From the NCBI RefSeq assembly GCF_013426205.1, contig NC_089423.1:3410001-3474000 (forward strand): a DNA stretch of 64,000 bases. The letters run 5' to 3'. The number at the start of each line of letters is the position of its first letter. Position 1 is the first letter of the stretch. This document shows, in pieces, positions 1 through 9,097 of this stretch. The translations under genes were made by a program, and so were the position numbers. Source of the stretch: Metarhizium brunneum (taxonomy: Eukaryota > Ascomycota > Sordariomycetes > Hypocreales > Clavicipitaceae). The notes below the pieces were generated by a model that did no database searches, was not told the DNA's origin, and saw only the letters and a program-made list of their open reading frames with translations.

Positions 1-527
1 AACGCCATGGTGGTGTACCATACCGCAACTGTGTTGACGGCGAACGTATCGACGTACTCATTTACGTCCCGAGCAAAGTTGCCGTCTGCCCACTCCTCCA
101 GAGTCGTTTCAGAAGACACGGCCGGGGCTGATGGGCCGGTAATTCCAGAGTTGCAAATCAAAATGTTCAGGTATCCCGAGTCCTTTTCGACCAACTTGGC
201 CGCTTCCCGAAGACTCTCCTTGGATGTAACATCGCATTGTACGGGTATTGCATTTGGTCCAATGGAGGAAGCGGCCTTTTCGAGAACCTCTAGACGTCTA
301 CCTGCAATGTATACCTTGGCAGCACCATTCTTGATCAATGCCTTGGCAAACATAAGCCCGATACCTGTGATGCCGCAGTTAGACTGCTGACGAGTTCATG
401 TCTTGAAAGTCAAGTATTGATAGGCCCGGGCCTCACCTGTCCCAGCCCCGGTGATGAATGCAACAAGACCGTCCACGTTGAACAAGTCTAGGGCTGAAAG
501 GGAAGCATTGTCTGGTTGGGAAGACAT
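1..527 (-). CDS. Short-chain dehydrogenase/reductase, 3' end cut by window edge
   Basis: An NAD(P)-dependent oxidoreductase of the SDR fold. Exon 1 is 527-437, an intron runs 436-365 (GTGAGG..CACAG), and exon 2 is 364-1, continuing off the window. Splicing rebuilds the dinucleotide-binding turn ITGAGTGIG at residues 25-33 (TGxxxGxG). It is followed by an SDR-like run that includes AGRR (a beta2-end signature) and CDVT (adenine-ring Asp), then a region like the NNAG strand (LICNSGIT). The initiating ATG at 527 is the only Met ahead of the Rossmann turn. The catalytic Ser-Tyr-Lys lies beyond the window edge, so substrate cannot be inferred. There is no signal peptide, so it is probably cytosolic. 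Confidence 0.85.
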
Positions 528-888
528 GTCGGCTCTCTGGTTGAAGCAAAGCGACTCCACGTCGTTTGGAAGTGAAGTTTTGATATATTCTACAGCGAAT
601 GCCGCAGACTATGGACACTTATTGAATTGAATAAATATCGCCATCCCCCGCTCCTGACAATGGTAATTATTAATAGTACGGAGCTAAGGAATTCCGCTAA
701 GCCATGTCGCCACGATGTCACAGGGCGCGACAATACTCGCACTGTATTTCAAGGTGCGATAGCGCCGATAACCCAACGCCCCGTCACAGTGCCTGTGTTT
801 TATCCACACCATGATATTTTTTGTTCGCGTTTCCAAAGTGGTGCTAGTTTATGGTGAACATTGCATAACAGGCGGTTTAATCGACGAC
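528..888. other. Intergenic, divergent promoter region SDR / BUD22
   Basis: This spacer separates the divergent SDR and BUD22 starts and should hold both promoters. I see no gene, repeat or clear TATA element in it. Confidence 0.6.
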
Positions 889-2285
889 ATGCCGAAACGA
901 AAGCGCAGCGGCCAATCGAGCGTACATGCCGAACTTGAAAAGTATCAGGATGAAGTGTTTAGAGCCTTGAAAGCCTCAAAGGGCTTTGAGAGGCAACGGC
1001 TTAGCAAGAGACTGCGAGACCCGGGCATCACACAGGACAAGGTCCATCGTCTAGAAAGAGAAATTGCAGTTCTCAAGGTGAGTGCTTGGAGAAGCCCCGA
1101 AAGTGCTATAGCATAGAACTAATATTCATGTGCATTCAGTCTCTCGATCTACATCAAACCGCTCGCGCGCACCTGCATTTATCGCTTCTCAAGGTCAAGT
1201 CTATCGCCTCCTCAGCAGACCTTCCTCAAGAGCTCCTGCGAGGAGTATCGAAGCCCGACTTGCCAGAAGATGAAAAAGCAGCGCTCCATAATGTCACGAG
1301 TGGGCTTTATAACCGTGAACCGGTGAAGCAGGTCGTGGGGAGAGCTGTCGAGGCTGTCTGCGGTGTGTTGAATGTTCCTGTCCCCGAGAACGACAGGCGG
1401 ACACGCAAAAACAAAAAGGAAGACGGGGAGGAGCAGCCTTCGGCTCGGGCAGAGAAGCTTCCCGACGAAACGAAATTTGCGACGCCTAGTGAAAACCCGG
1501 CGGACGAGTGGGATGAAGAGTCCGAATTCGAGGGGTTTAGTACAGACGTGGACGATCCTGGCTCAGTGCTTGAGGAACAGGAACTTGACAGTGATGCTGA
1601 GGTGAAAGAGGTGACTGAGTTTGACAAGCTTGATGGCTTGCTAGGAAGCTCATCTGATGAAGAGGATGACTGGAGTAGCGACAAGTATGCCCAATTTCGA
1701 GGCAGAGAAACTGTCAACTTGGATGATATTTCGGTGTCTGGCTCTGGGGAAGAGTCTGAAGCGGAGTCTGTATCGCAGGCCTCGTCTCAATCTCTGTCTC
1801 CTCCTCCCGAGAAGAAACAGAAGAAGGATAAAAAGGCGTCCGCTAAGACGGGTCCCGTCAGGGATTCCACATTTCTTCCATCGCTCATGGGTGGTTATAT
1901 TTCGGGATCCGAGTCCGCTTCCGACATTGAAGAAGCTAAACCAAAGAATCGTCGTGGACAACGTGCACGCCAGGCTATTTGGGAGCAGAAGTATGGCTCT
2001 GGAGCCAAGCATTTACAGAAGCCACAGAAGAAAAGTGGCCGAGACTCTGGTTGGGATATGCGCCGGGGTGCTGTTGATGGTGAGGACCGGGGACGAGGGA
2101 CACCTTGGAAGAAAGGGATACAAAACCCTGTTGCAAGGAATGGCATGAGAGGTGATGGTGCGCCAGCGCCCGTCGCAAAGAGAGATGACGAAGGGAAATT
2201 GCATCCAAGCTGGGAGGCGAGAAAAAAGGCCAAGGAGTCTCAAAAGGCGGTAGCATTCGCTGGTTCAAAAGTCGTATTCGACTAG
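889..2285 (+). CDS. BUD22: BUD22-family rRNA processing protein (SRFB1-like)
   Basis: A nucleolar factor for small-subunit ribosome assembly. Exon 1 is 889-1077, an intron runs 1078-1139 (GTGAGT..TTCAG), and exon 2 is 1140-2285, giving 444 residues. The start MPKRKRSG at 889 is preferred over an upstream in-frame Met because the family begins with a short basic stretch. Residues 1-130 form a charged helical region. Residues 150-260 are acidic and serine-rich. The C-terminus carries the family block HPSWEARKK about 30 residues before the end and finishes in KVVFD. The bipartite layout and C-terminal block match the BUD22/SRFBP1 family. Yeast BUD22 acts in 18S rRNA maturation, and the same role is inferred here. 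Confidence 0.88.
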
Positions 2286-2663
2286 CATAAACGGCGCCAG
2301 ACAACATTTAGAATAACACCCGCATAGGTCAAAAAAGTTATATGAACAATGCGTATGCATAAACCGCCTAGATACTCAGGTAGTATTTTGAGTCTGAAAG
2401 CTGTTCCCTACCTTCGTGTGCAACGACCAAGAGCTGGAAGGAGCGGAGGTAGCACGTTGCTGTCGTGCCAGAACTTATCGTGAGGCAACAGTTCTCTAAC
2501 AAGCTCAAAATACATCCCACTACAAAACAAATTCTTGTACCCTATGGAGCTTACTCAACCACTTGACGTTGAGATCCGACCGAGACGATCTTGATTCACG
2601 CAGAACCTAAAAGGCGTATTGCCCTTGGCAGCATTCCAGCAGACGAATTCCAATCAAAACTAA
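2286..2663. other. Intergenic
   Basis: Holds the BUD22 3' region and the leader of the next gene. No gene or repeat recognised. Confidence 0.5.
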
Positions 2664-4259
2664 GTGATGGGCCCTAGCAAAGATAATGGCCCACGAACCT
2701 ATCACAATCACTGTTCGAATATCTACCATAGAGCTTCGGGCGATCAAAAAGTCCCCCAATATGGACCATCAGGCTCGTTGATCTACCAGGCGTCTCGTGG
2801 ATCTGCCTTTAGCGACTGCGTCCGTTGTCAAAACGCCGTGAAGCAGGCGGAAACCAAAGTCCAGGACCATCTGCGACCTAGACGACTTCATCACGCATCC
2901 GTGAAGCTTGGCGGTGAATCAGAGATCCAAGTCGACGATGGAAATCATCTTTACTTTGTCAACAAAACCGACATCAGAGAAGTTGTGAAGATTGTACTAG
3001 ATACGTTTCAACAGGAGGCGGCATACCAAGACAGCATCAAACGTGAAAACATTTCAGATAAGAATCCAAGCCAGAGCAGTCCCATGCTTCTGGAATTCGA
3101 TAGAAAGAGAAATTCCATCACCCCGCGTCTCTCTGCCGTCGCTGAACCCGCAACCACCATCAGTGTGCCAAAGACGTTCTTCGCTCACACAAAATGGAAC
3201 AGTACAGAACTATCTGCAGGCTATTTGAAAGATGACTTGTCAACAACAACTACCATATTGTCTCGTGGGAGCGTATCCGAGATAGTGTGGTCAGAAAATA
3301 TATCGACTGGCGCTAACAGGCCATCGCGTTCCAGGTCGTCTGCAAAGGCATCCAACAAACCTTCAAATCACAAACGCATACAAAGGCAGCCTATATCCAA
3401 GTCTGCTCAATTTCAAGGTACTCTGATCCCCGAAGAAACGACGACACGGTATCTTACAAACCGGTTGGAATCACTGTCATCGAACCTCTCTTTTCAGAAG
3501 CGAATATCTCGATCGACTGATGAGGAGTCAAACATAACCTCGTTCCCCGAGCTACGCCCACGTCACTGCACAAACGACTGGCTCAACCCACCCGCTGAAA
3601 TTGAACAACTTACTCAAGCCCCGACATCTGACTTATACCGTCGAGGAGTCGATGCACACAGTGGTAGGGCTCCCGCGTCTCCAGAAGCTGCTTGGCAAGC
3701 TCCCCAGCCCATAGCCATACCGTGTGACGACAGTATTTTCGACAAAGATCCTTTCTACTGCACTAATCTTTACCTTCAAGAGCGTCGAGCAACCAATGGC
3801 TCGACTTCTACTGGCAAAATCCGCCCAGGAAGCTCCATTAGCTCATCTGCCTATCAGCGACGCAGTTCTCAGGTTCCCCTTGCCTATGATTCGCCTTGGG
3901 ACAGTCAGGAGGGTTTTATCCCTCGAATACTTGAGAAACTTCGGCGAAATACCCAGTACGATCTCAACCAGCAGGCATATCCACGGCCAGATGATAACGT
4001 TTGGTCTGCTGAGCGTAGAAAATCGCCTTCACCGGAAGCTGGGACTGATGCCAACGTTCGATCCAGAGACAGCATTGTGAAGGAACGCACTTTGAAGCCG
4101 CCGACGGCAGATAACTTGGGGATTTATGAAGCACTGACGGGAAGTAAAATGGTTGTCGGGAGAAAACGACATGACACGTGCTCAGAAGATAATCAGCCGC
4201 ACGTATGCGAAAACGACATGGACCATACCAAGTGTAGTAGCAGAGTGCCAGTAATTTGA
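2664..4259 (+). CDS. Hypothetical disordered protein, 531 residues
   Basis: A single uninterrupted frame of 531 codons. I do not recognise the family. The protein is Ser/Thr/Asn/Arg-rich and looks mostly disordered. An N-terminal CVRC pair near residue 53 is the only metal-binding-like motif. A short stretch around residues 92-118 (HLYFVNKTDIREVVKIVL) could form a strand plus helix. The C-terminus (residues 475-500, PPTADNLGIYEAL) reads as a conserved linear motif. There is no signal peptide or membrane segment. Base composition is less GC3-biased than in neighbouring core genes, which suggests low expression or a lineage-specific gene. The start is the first Met of the frame; a second Met follows directly. 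Confidence 0.7.
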   Translation: MMGPSKDNGPRTYHNHCSNIYHRASGDQKVPQYGPSGSLIYQASRGSAFSDCVRCQNAVKQAETKVQDHLRPRRLHHASVKLGGESEIQVDDGNHLYFVNKTDIREVVKIVLDTFQQEAAYQDSIKRENISDKNPSQSSPMLLEFDRKRNSITPRLSAVAEPATTISVPKTFFAHTKWNSTELSAGYLKDDLSTTTTILSRGSVSEIVWSENISTGANRPSRSRSSAKASNKPSNHKRIQRQPISKSAQFQGTLIPEETTTRYLTNRLESLSSNLSFQKRISRSTDEESNITSFPELRPRHCTNDWLNPPAEIEQLTQAPTSDLYRRGVDAHSGRAPASPEAAWQAPQPIAIPCDDSIFDKDPFYCTNLYLQERRATNGSTSTGKIRPGSSISSSAYQRRSSQVPLAYDSPWDSQEGFIPRILEKLRRNTQYDLNQQAYPRPDDNVWSAERRKSPSPEAGTDANVRSRDSIVKERTLKPPTADNLGIYEALTGSKMVVGRKRHDTCSEDNQPHVCENDMDHTKCSSRVPVI

Positions 4260-4779
4260 CACTATGCACGGGCAGCCAAAATAGTGCATCTAGTACCTAA
4301 TATACTTCTTACGAATCCCTACAGGACTCTATATCTGATATAGAAGACGTCCGTGACGGTACAGCTTGCGTGATTCCCTAGAATTGCCTGCACCAATGGC
4401 AGAGAAACCATGGACCCAGGAACAGTTTGTCTAACTCCCCAGACAAGGTCTTGCCCATCAAGCTTCAGTTTATATTATAAGAAATTGGTGTATACAGTCC
4501 TTAGTGGGTAAATATATTTTACTGTAGGTTATATGGTAACATATACTTGGTGGGCGAATATATTCTGCCACAGACTGTAAGTTATCCAGGGTAGCCACGC
4601 TGGAGTCGCATCAGAGAGCACCCCTGTGAGAAGCCAGGCCTTGTTCTTCAAATGGCAACCTCGTCAAAGTCAAGGGCACACCGGCACGTGGCAGCCGCGA
4701 GATGATAACCAAACACACCTCAGTATATCTATATTAAGTACCGTGTATACTCGAGAAACCCCACAACTCCACCAAGAGG
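4260..4779. other. Intergenic, convergent 3' ends
   Basis: An AT-rich spacer between convergent genes. Around 4480-4570 an ATAT-rich segment with repeated TATACTTGG/TATATT-like words probably contains polyadenylation signals. No gene seen. Confidence 0.5.
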
Positions 4780-6441
4780 CTAAATCGCCTTGGAAGCCCT
4801 CGCTTTGTTCTCTCTATGTCTCTTCTCCTTTGCCGCGCCCTTCCTTCTATCCATCCACGACTTGTTCAAGTCCCTCCTGTTTTCCCAGAACCATGTCTGG
4901 AAATCACTCGATCCCGATTGTCCCCGAGCCGGGGCACCTTCCTCACCATCCTGATCCTCGTCCTCCTCTTCTTCGGCGGCATCGTCCATGTCCACGTCGT
5001 CTGCTTGTGGAAAGCTCGTGCGACTGGGGTGCGCGGTGTCCGGGGTTGGCGCGGCGCTTCGGACGTTTCGCCATTCAAAGTCCTGTCGGGTGTATGGGGT
5101 CATGGGTATGGAGGGAGCCGCGGGTTCGTCTTCAATGTCATCGTCGTCGGCGTCGCCGCCGCCAAAGAAGCTGAATGGCTGGGATTCCTGCGCCGCCGTT
5201 TGCGTTGCTGCTGTTTCGGAGGGCTTGGCCCGTTTGTAGAGCGCTTCGAGGGGGTGGACTTTGCTAGCCGATGGGGTAGTGGGTGGCGGTGGGATTTTGA
5301 TCTTGAGGCTTCTGGAGGAGCTGGATGACATGGGCCTCGTGTTGTCGGCTTTGTTGGTTGGAGATGATGCTGGGTCTTCTTCCTCTTCGCTAGAGGAGTC
5401 ATCGCTGGATGTATCGTCTCCTTCTGAACTACTTCCACTGTCCTTCTCTTCAGCCTCAACTTTTGTGACATTCACCGCTTCGGATTCATCCGGGTCAGAG
5501 TCTCCATCCTCCTCTTCCTCTGACGACGTTCCGCTGCCGCTGGTGTCGTCATCATCCGATTCCTCCTGTACGGCAGCCTCCTTTTTGGAAGACGCCTTGC
5601 GCTTCGGCGTCGTCACTGGCAGATCTTGCTTCTTCACAACTTCCACAACGTTCCCATCCTCATCAACCCAGCCTTTGCCTTCCACAAACTCTGTTGCCGG
5701 CTTACCATTTGTTTCAGGCGCCGTGTTCTTCAAGAAACTGGGGAATTTGGTGGTCTTTTCAAATTCGTGAACCGTGACCTCTCGAACGTTTCCTTTCTTC
5801 TTTTTCTTCTTATGGGCGTCTGCTGCCGGCAAATTGCCCACCGCATTCGGTGGCAGCTTTGTCTTGAGAAGACACTCATCCTGGTCTGTGTACTTGGATT
5901 TTTGCCGCCTCCTCTTCTCCTGGTCCTTGTCCTTGGTAGATTTGTCCTTGGTCTTCTTGTTCTTCCGTTTTGTATCAGCGGATTCCGTCCAGCCTCGCTT
6001 GACTTTTCGATCCTCGAGCACAACTCCTTCCACCACCTTGTGATCTCGCTTTCGTCTTTTTGAGCTCTCAGATTCATCTTTGGACTTTCTCTTCTTGCTC
6101 TTAATCTCAGTGTCCACATCACCCGTGGGTTCGACTCGATCCTCCGGCCGCGCTTTTTCAATCCGCATCTTGGAGCCCTTCAACGTGGCGCCATGGAGCT
6201 TCCTTTTCAGCTTCTCGGCCTCCATTTGAGGCAGGTCGACAAACCCGTATCGTTTCTCGGGGAAGGTCTCGAGCGTGTGGAAGGAGATGTTGCGCGCACT
6301 GGGAAGCACAGAGGCTGGGATGACAATCTTCACGAGCTCCTGGTCCAGAGGCGTGATGTGCAGACGGGTGTAGCCGTTTTCGTCCGGTACAAGAGCCTTG
6401 GATACTTTGTCGCTTTTTGTGGGCGACAATTCTGGAGCCAT
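4780..6441 (-). CDS. Nucleolar low-complexity protein with N-terminal RRM-like domain (SRP40-like)
   Basis: A 553-residue protein read from ATG 6441 (MAPELSPTK). The frame stays open to a Met at 6612, but the extra 57 residues look like leader sequence. Residues 20-95 resemble an RNA-recognition motif, including an RNP1-like KRYGFVDL and a following helix/strand ending in KMRIEKARPED. The middle is alternately Lys/Arg-rich (nuclear/nucleolar signals) and Ser/Asp/Glu-rich, like SRP40/Nopp140-type casein kinase substrate blocks. The last 45 residues (FQTWFWENRRDLNKSW) form a compact conserved tail. Fungal annotations often call such proteins 'suppressor protein SRP40'. A role in ribosome biogenesis is inferred from composition and the RRM. 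Confidence 0.75.
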   Translation of the reverse strand: MAPELSPTKSDKVSKALVPDENGYTRLHITPLDQELVKIVIPASVLPSARNISFHTLETFPEKRYGFVDLPQMEAEKLKRKLHGATLKGSKMRIEKARPEDRVEPTGDVDTEIKSKKRKSKDESESSKRRKRDHKVVEGVVLEDRKVKRGWTESADTKRKNKKTKDKSTKDKDQEKRRRQKSKYTDQDECLLKTKLPPNAVGNLPAADAHKKKKKKGNVREVTVHEFEKTTKFPSFLKNTAPETNGKPATEFVEGKGWVDEDGNVVEVVKKQDLPVTTPKRKASSKKEAAVQEESDDDDTSGSGTSSEEEEDGDSDPDESEAVNVTKVEAEEKDSGSSSEGDDTSSDDSSSEEEEDPASSPTNKADNTRPMSSSSSRSLKIKIPPPPTTPSASKVHPLEALYKRAKPSETAATQTAAQESQPFSFFGGGDADDDDIEDEPAAPSIPMTPYTRQDFEWRNVRSAAPTPDTAHPSRTSFPQADDVDMDDAAEEEEDEDQDGEEGAPARGQSGSSDFQTWFWENRRDLNKSWMDRRKGAAKEKRHRENKARASKAI

Positions 6442-7358
6442 GGGTTCCAAGGGCCCGTTGCAGTGGTGCGAAAAGTCGAATGCTGCCTGGTTGTGAACCC
6501 GAGCCGAAATTGGGGTCGATATGTTAAACAGGCAGAAATTCTGCTTGCTGGCGGTTAAACTTCTCTGACGAAGCAAAGCTTTGGGCGCTAGTGGAGAGTG
6601 AAAAGATACCAAGTACCCGCTCTATCCGTCAGGCGGGGCGGGTGACTTTTGGTGCGTAGGGCCCTCTAGTGCCTCCGGGCAACCAAACACGCAGCACCCT
6701 TTAGTCCCAATCGGGCCGGAATCAGTTCCCACCTTGTGTGTGTGTGATTTACGATTAAAAGTGCGTTTTCAAGGTCTTTGAGAGATGTGTGCCATTTGAG
6801 GCTATCTAGGCCGCTGTATCGGGTTCAAGTCCCGGCTGCGCCAGTCATTTTTTCTTCCTTATCAATAGCTTCAAGGTCTACAAATTAACATATATTTTTT
6901 ACATATAAATTTATGTATGGAGATGCCTGATTAACACGGCGGGACCTCGAGTTGCGAGTGCTGCGTGTTTATCCCCCCTCCAGTGTTCATAAACGCTCCA
7001 GTCTCTTTCAGTTGATGTCTGGGCGAAGATGACTTGTAGAAAATTCCAGCCAGCACCGAACACGAGCAAGCAACCACATACACCTGCCTAGGTACCAATA
7101 GCAATTACACCTCTGGTCGCTTTGTTAAAACCGGCATCCAACTGTATTACGACCACATAACATCAACCCAGGTTGCCCTCAGGTCCAACGGTTTTAAACA
7201 GTTCTTGAATTATAACTATTATACAAAGCATGCCAGTGCGTATCAATCGTGAGTGCGTGCTTAGGAAACCGGTTTAGGTTCATTATGCCGTTGCGGAGTA
7301 GAATACATTGCTTCTTATGATACAATTACAAACAATAAACGCCTTCTTTTATACTGAT
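6442..7358. other. Intergenic with a tRNA-like 3' half
   Basis: Contains the leader of the upstream gene, a short GT run (6736-6747), the tRNA-like segment listed separately, and an AT-rich stretch (6850-6910). No protein gene recognised. Confidence 0.5.
6819..6843 (+). tRNA. tRNA 3' half (T-arm and acceptor strand), probably a tRNA fragment or pseudogene
   Basis: The segment TCGGG-TTCAAGT-CCCGG folds as a T-arm with a canonical B-box-like loop. It is followed by CTGCGCC and discriminator A, and a T-run at 6847-6852 resembles a Pol III terminator. A matching 5' acceptor strand (GGCGCAG) is not present within about 150 bases upstream, and I find no convincing D-arm or anticodon arm. A solitary 3' half therefore fits better than a functional tRNA gene, unless the 5' half has diverged or lies beyond an unusual intron. 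Confidence 0.35.
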
Positions 7359-8473
7359 CTAACTCCAAGGCTTCGAAGCGTTGTGTCGGAAGAAGGGTTG
7401 CGGGTCTTGCTCTCGCTTGTCGCCCCCGATAGCCTTCCACCAGACGTCTGTACTCCATCGGATAATGCGCTCGGCGGCGCCTCGTGGGGTGGCGGCAGGT
7501 CGGACGTCGAGGTAGAAGACAGGTTCACCAGTTGGCTCGGGTTCACCGGAGTAGTAGTCGATGACATATCGGATTTGTTGTCTCTCGCCGTTGACATCTC
7601 GGGAGACGTACCAGTCGTGGCGGTCAAATGGCGGTTCAGTGCTGCGCAACGTTAGAACGCCATGTGAAACTCATTCATACAGTGAGGTTTGCCGCTCGCA
7701 AACTTACCCAAACTTTGACGGGTAGATCCAGCCCAACACCTGCAGCATAGTTGCCTTGGGGGTCAGATCCTTGGGACGGCCCTGAAAACGGATGAGGGTA
7801 GGCTCGGCATCATTGACATCCCAGTTTCGCTCCATCTCCTCCGGTGCATGCGCCTCTCCTCGCCTGCAAACCTGCCATCCGTTGTACAAGCCCTTGCCAA
7901 AGCGCTGCTCCCAGCCAATAATTTCTGCCCAGGCGCCTTCGTTGAGAAAGTTGTGAACTGACACCATGGATTCGACAGCAGTGATATCGGTGTCTTCGTA
8001 TCCCTTGCGCAGGAGAGCATTGTACATTTGCTGCGGCGAAGGATACTCCCACGTGCCATCCCCGGACCCCTTTGGTATCGTGGATTCTTCTCTGCTTGTT
8101 GGCAGCGCAATGGCTTGATTGGGAGCACGCTCCTGCGACAGGTCGGGGAACATGTAGTTGAGCGGGTTCAGCTGCGACAGCAGAGATTTGGGTTTGTCCT
8201 GGGTTGTGCGAGCCTCGTGAGGCACAGGGCAGCCAGACGCGGATGGGCCAGGAGCCTGCTCGCGGGGCTTCTCATTGGGGTTCAGCGCATCGAGAGTCTT
8301 TTGATGCATCGGACATCCAGCCTGGAAGAGGAAGAGGGTTAGAATCCATGTTCACGGGCCACATTGATGAGATTTATGCTGCGTACCGGGGGAGCTGTAT
8401 TGCCAATGACTGGGGGATGGCCGCTGGGTGTATGCGCCGCGGCGGGAGCAGGCTCAGCCCAGAACCAGCCCAT
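7359..8473 (-). CDS. CYC3: Cytochrome c haem lyase (holocytochrome c synthase)
   Basis: Attaches haem covalently to apocytochrome c in the mitochondrial intermembrane space. Exons are 8473-8387, 8321-7708 and 7641-7359, giving 327 residues; introns are GTACGC..TCCAG and GTAAGT..GCAG. Two haem-regulatory Cys-Pro motifs are visible, CPMH at residues 32-35 and CPVPHE at 60-65. The first straddles the region just after intron 1. The catalytic domain carries [30 protein letters not shown] (family His-Asn), [15 protein letters not shown], and PFDRHDW followed by YVIDYY and FYLDVRPA. These blocks and the length match fungal CYC3/CYT2 proteins; the PFDRHDW block supports the CYC3/HCCS type. The start Met opens the usual MGWFWA N-terminus. 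Confidence 0.95.
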
Positions 8474-9097
8474 GTTGACGCTCAATTATTGCAAAAGAAT
8501 TAAAATAAGAGTAAAATAATGGGGGAAACCGACGGCTGAAGCGCCAGATGCTTTACAGACAAAGTATACGAACAAGGTTGACGGCGTCGATGCCCGGGGA
8601 GGGATCAAAGTGACGAGAAGAGAAATTTAGCAGCATGAAAAGTACGGAATCTTATCGCGCCCCGGCGAGGCCGTGGAGCGGCCACTGTGGTGGAGCACAC
8701 CAGACTGATTGATGTCTGGTACGGAGTACACCAGCTTGACTCAAAATGGCCGTGCCTCCCTCCGAGTCACTATCGTTTATGCTGGTACTAGGTACATGCA
8801 TACAACTACTGCCAGCAATCACAACGGCAGCCCACTGAACCCACTGCACGTGCATGTCCGGCTTCTCCCTGCCGTCTGCGCTCAACTGCCCAAGTCTCCT
8901 ACGTCACCAATCCCGTGTTGTACTAGTACCGTCGACCGCTGTGGGCGCCTACAGGCCTTGCGGGCCTTCGATGATGGACCCGAATTTCCATGTGCTGCCG
9001 ACGACAACTCCTCGAGCCCCATGTCCCCATGTCCCCATGCCTCGTCGAACATGATAAATTCCGCTTGCAAGGAGGATTCGACTGCCTGTGAGCCGAT
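8474..9097. other. Divergent promoter region CYC3 / UbiB kinase
   Basis: This spacer should drive two mitochondrial genes in opposite directions. It contains one copy of the recurring intergenic 9-mer TACGGAGTA (8720-8728), flanked by GT and CA so the 11-mer GTACGGAGTAC is formed. No gene seen. Confidence 0.5.

Noticed and set aside
4780..6612. Start at 6612 for the SRP40-like protein
   Set aside because: The extra 57 residues lack the composition of the rest, and the Met at 6441 opens the conserved-looking N-terminus. An in-frame leader is more likely.
6650..6690. GGTGCGT near 6650 as the missing 5' acceptor strand of the tRNA half
   Set aside because: Only four Watson-Crick pairs plus wobbles, about 170 bases away, and no D-arm or anticodon arm in between.
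6819..6843. The tRNA 3' half as a retrotransposon primer-binding site
   Set aside because: A primer-binding site would carry the complement of the added CCA as TGG before the discriminator. It does not, no long terminal repeat is seen, and the T-run fits a tDNA end better.
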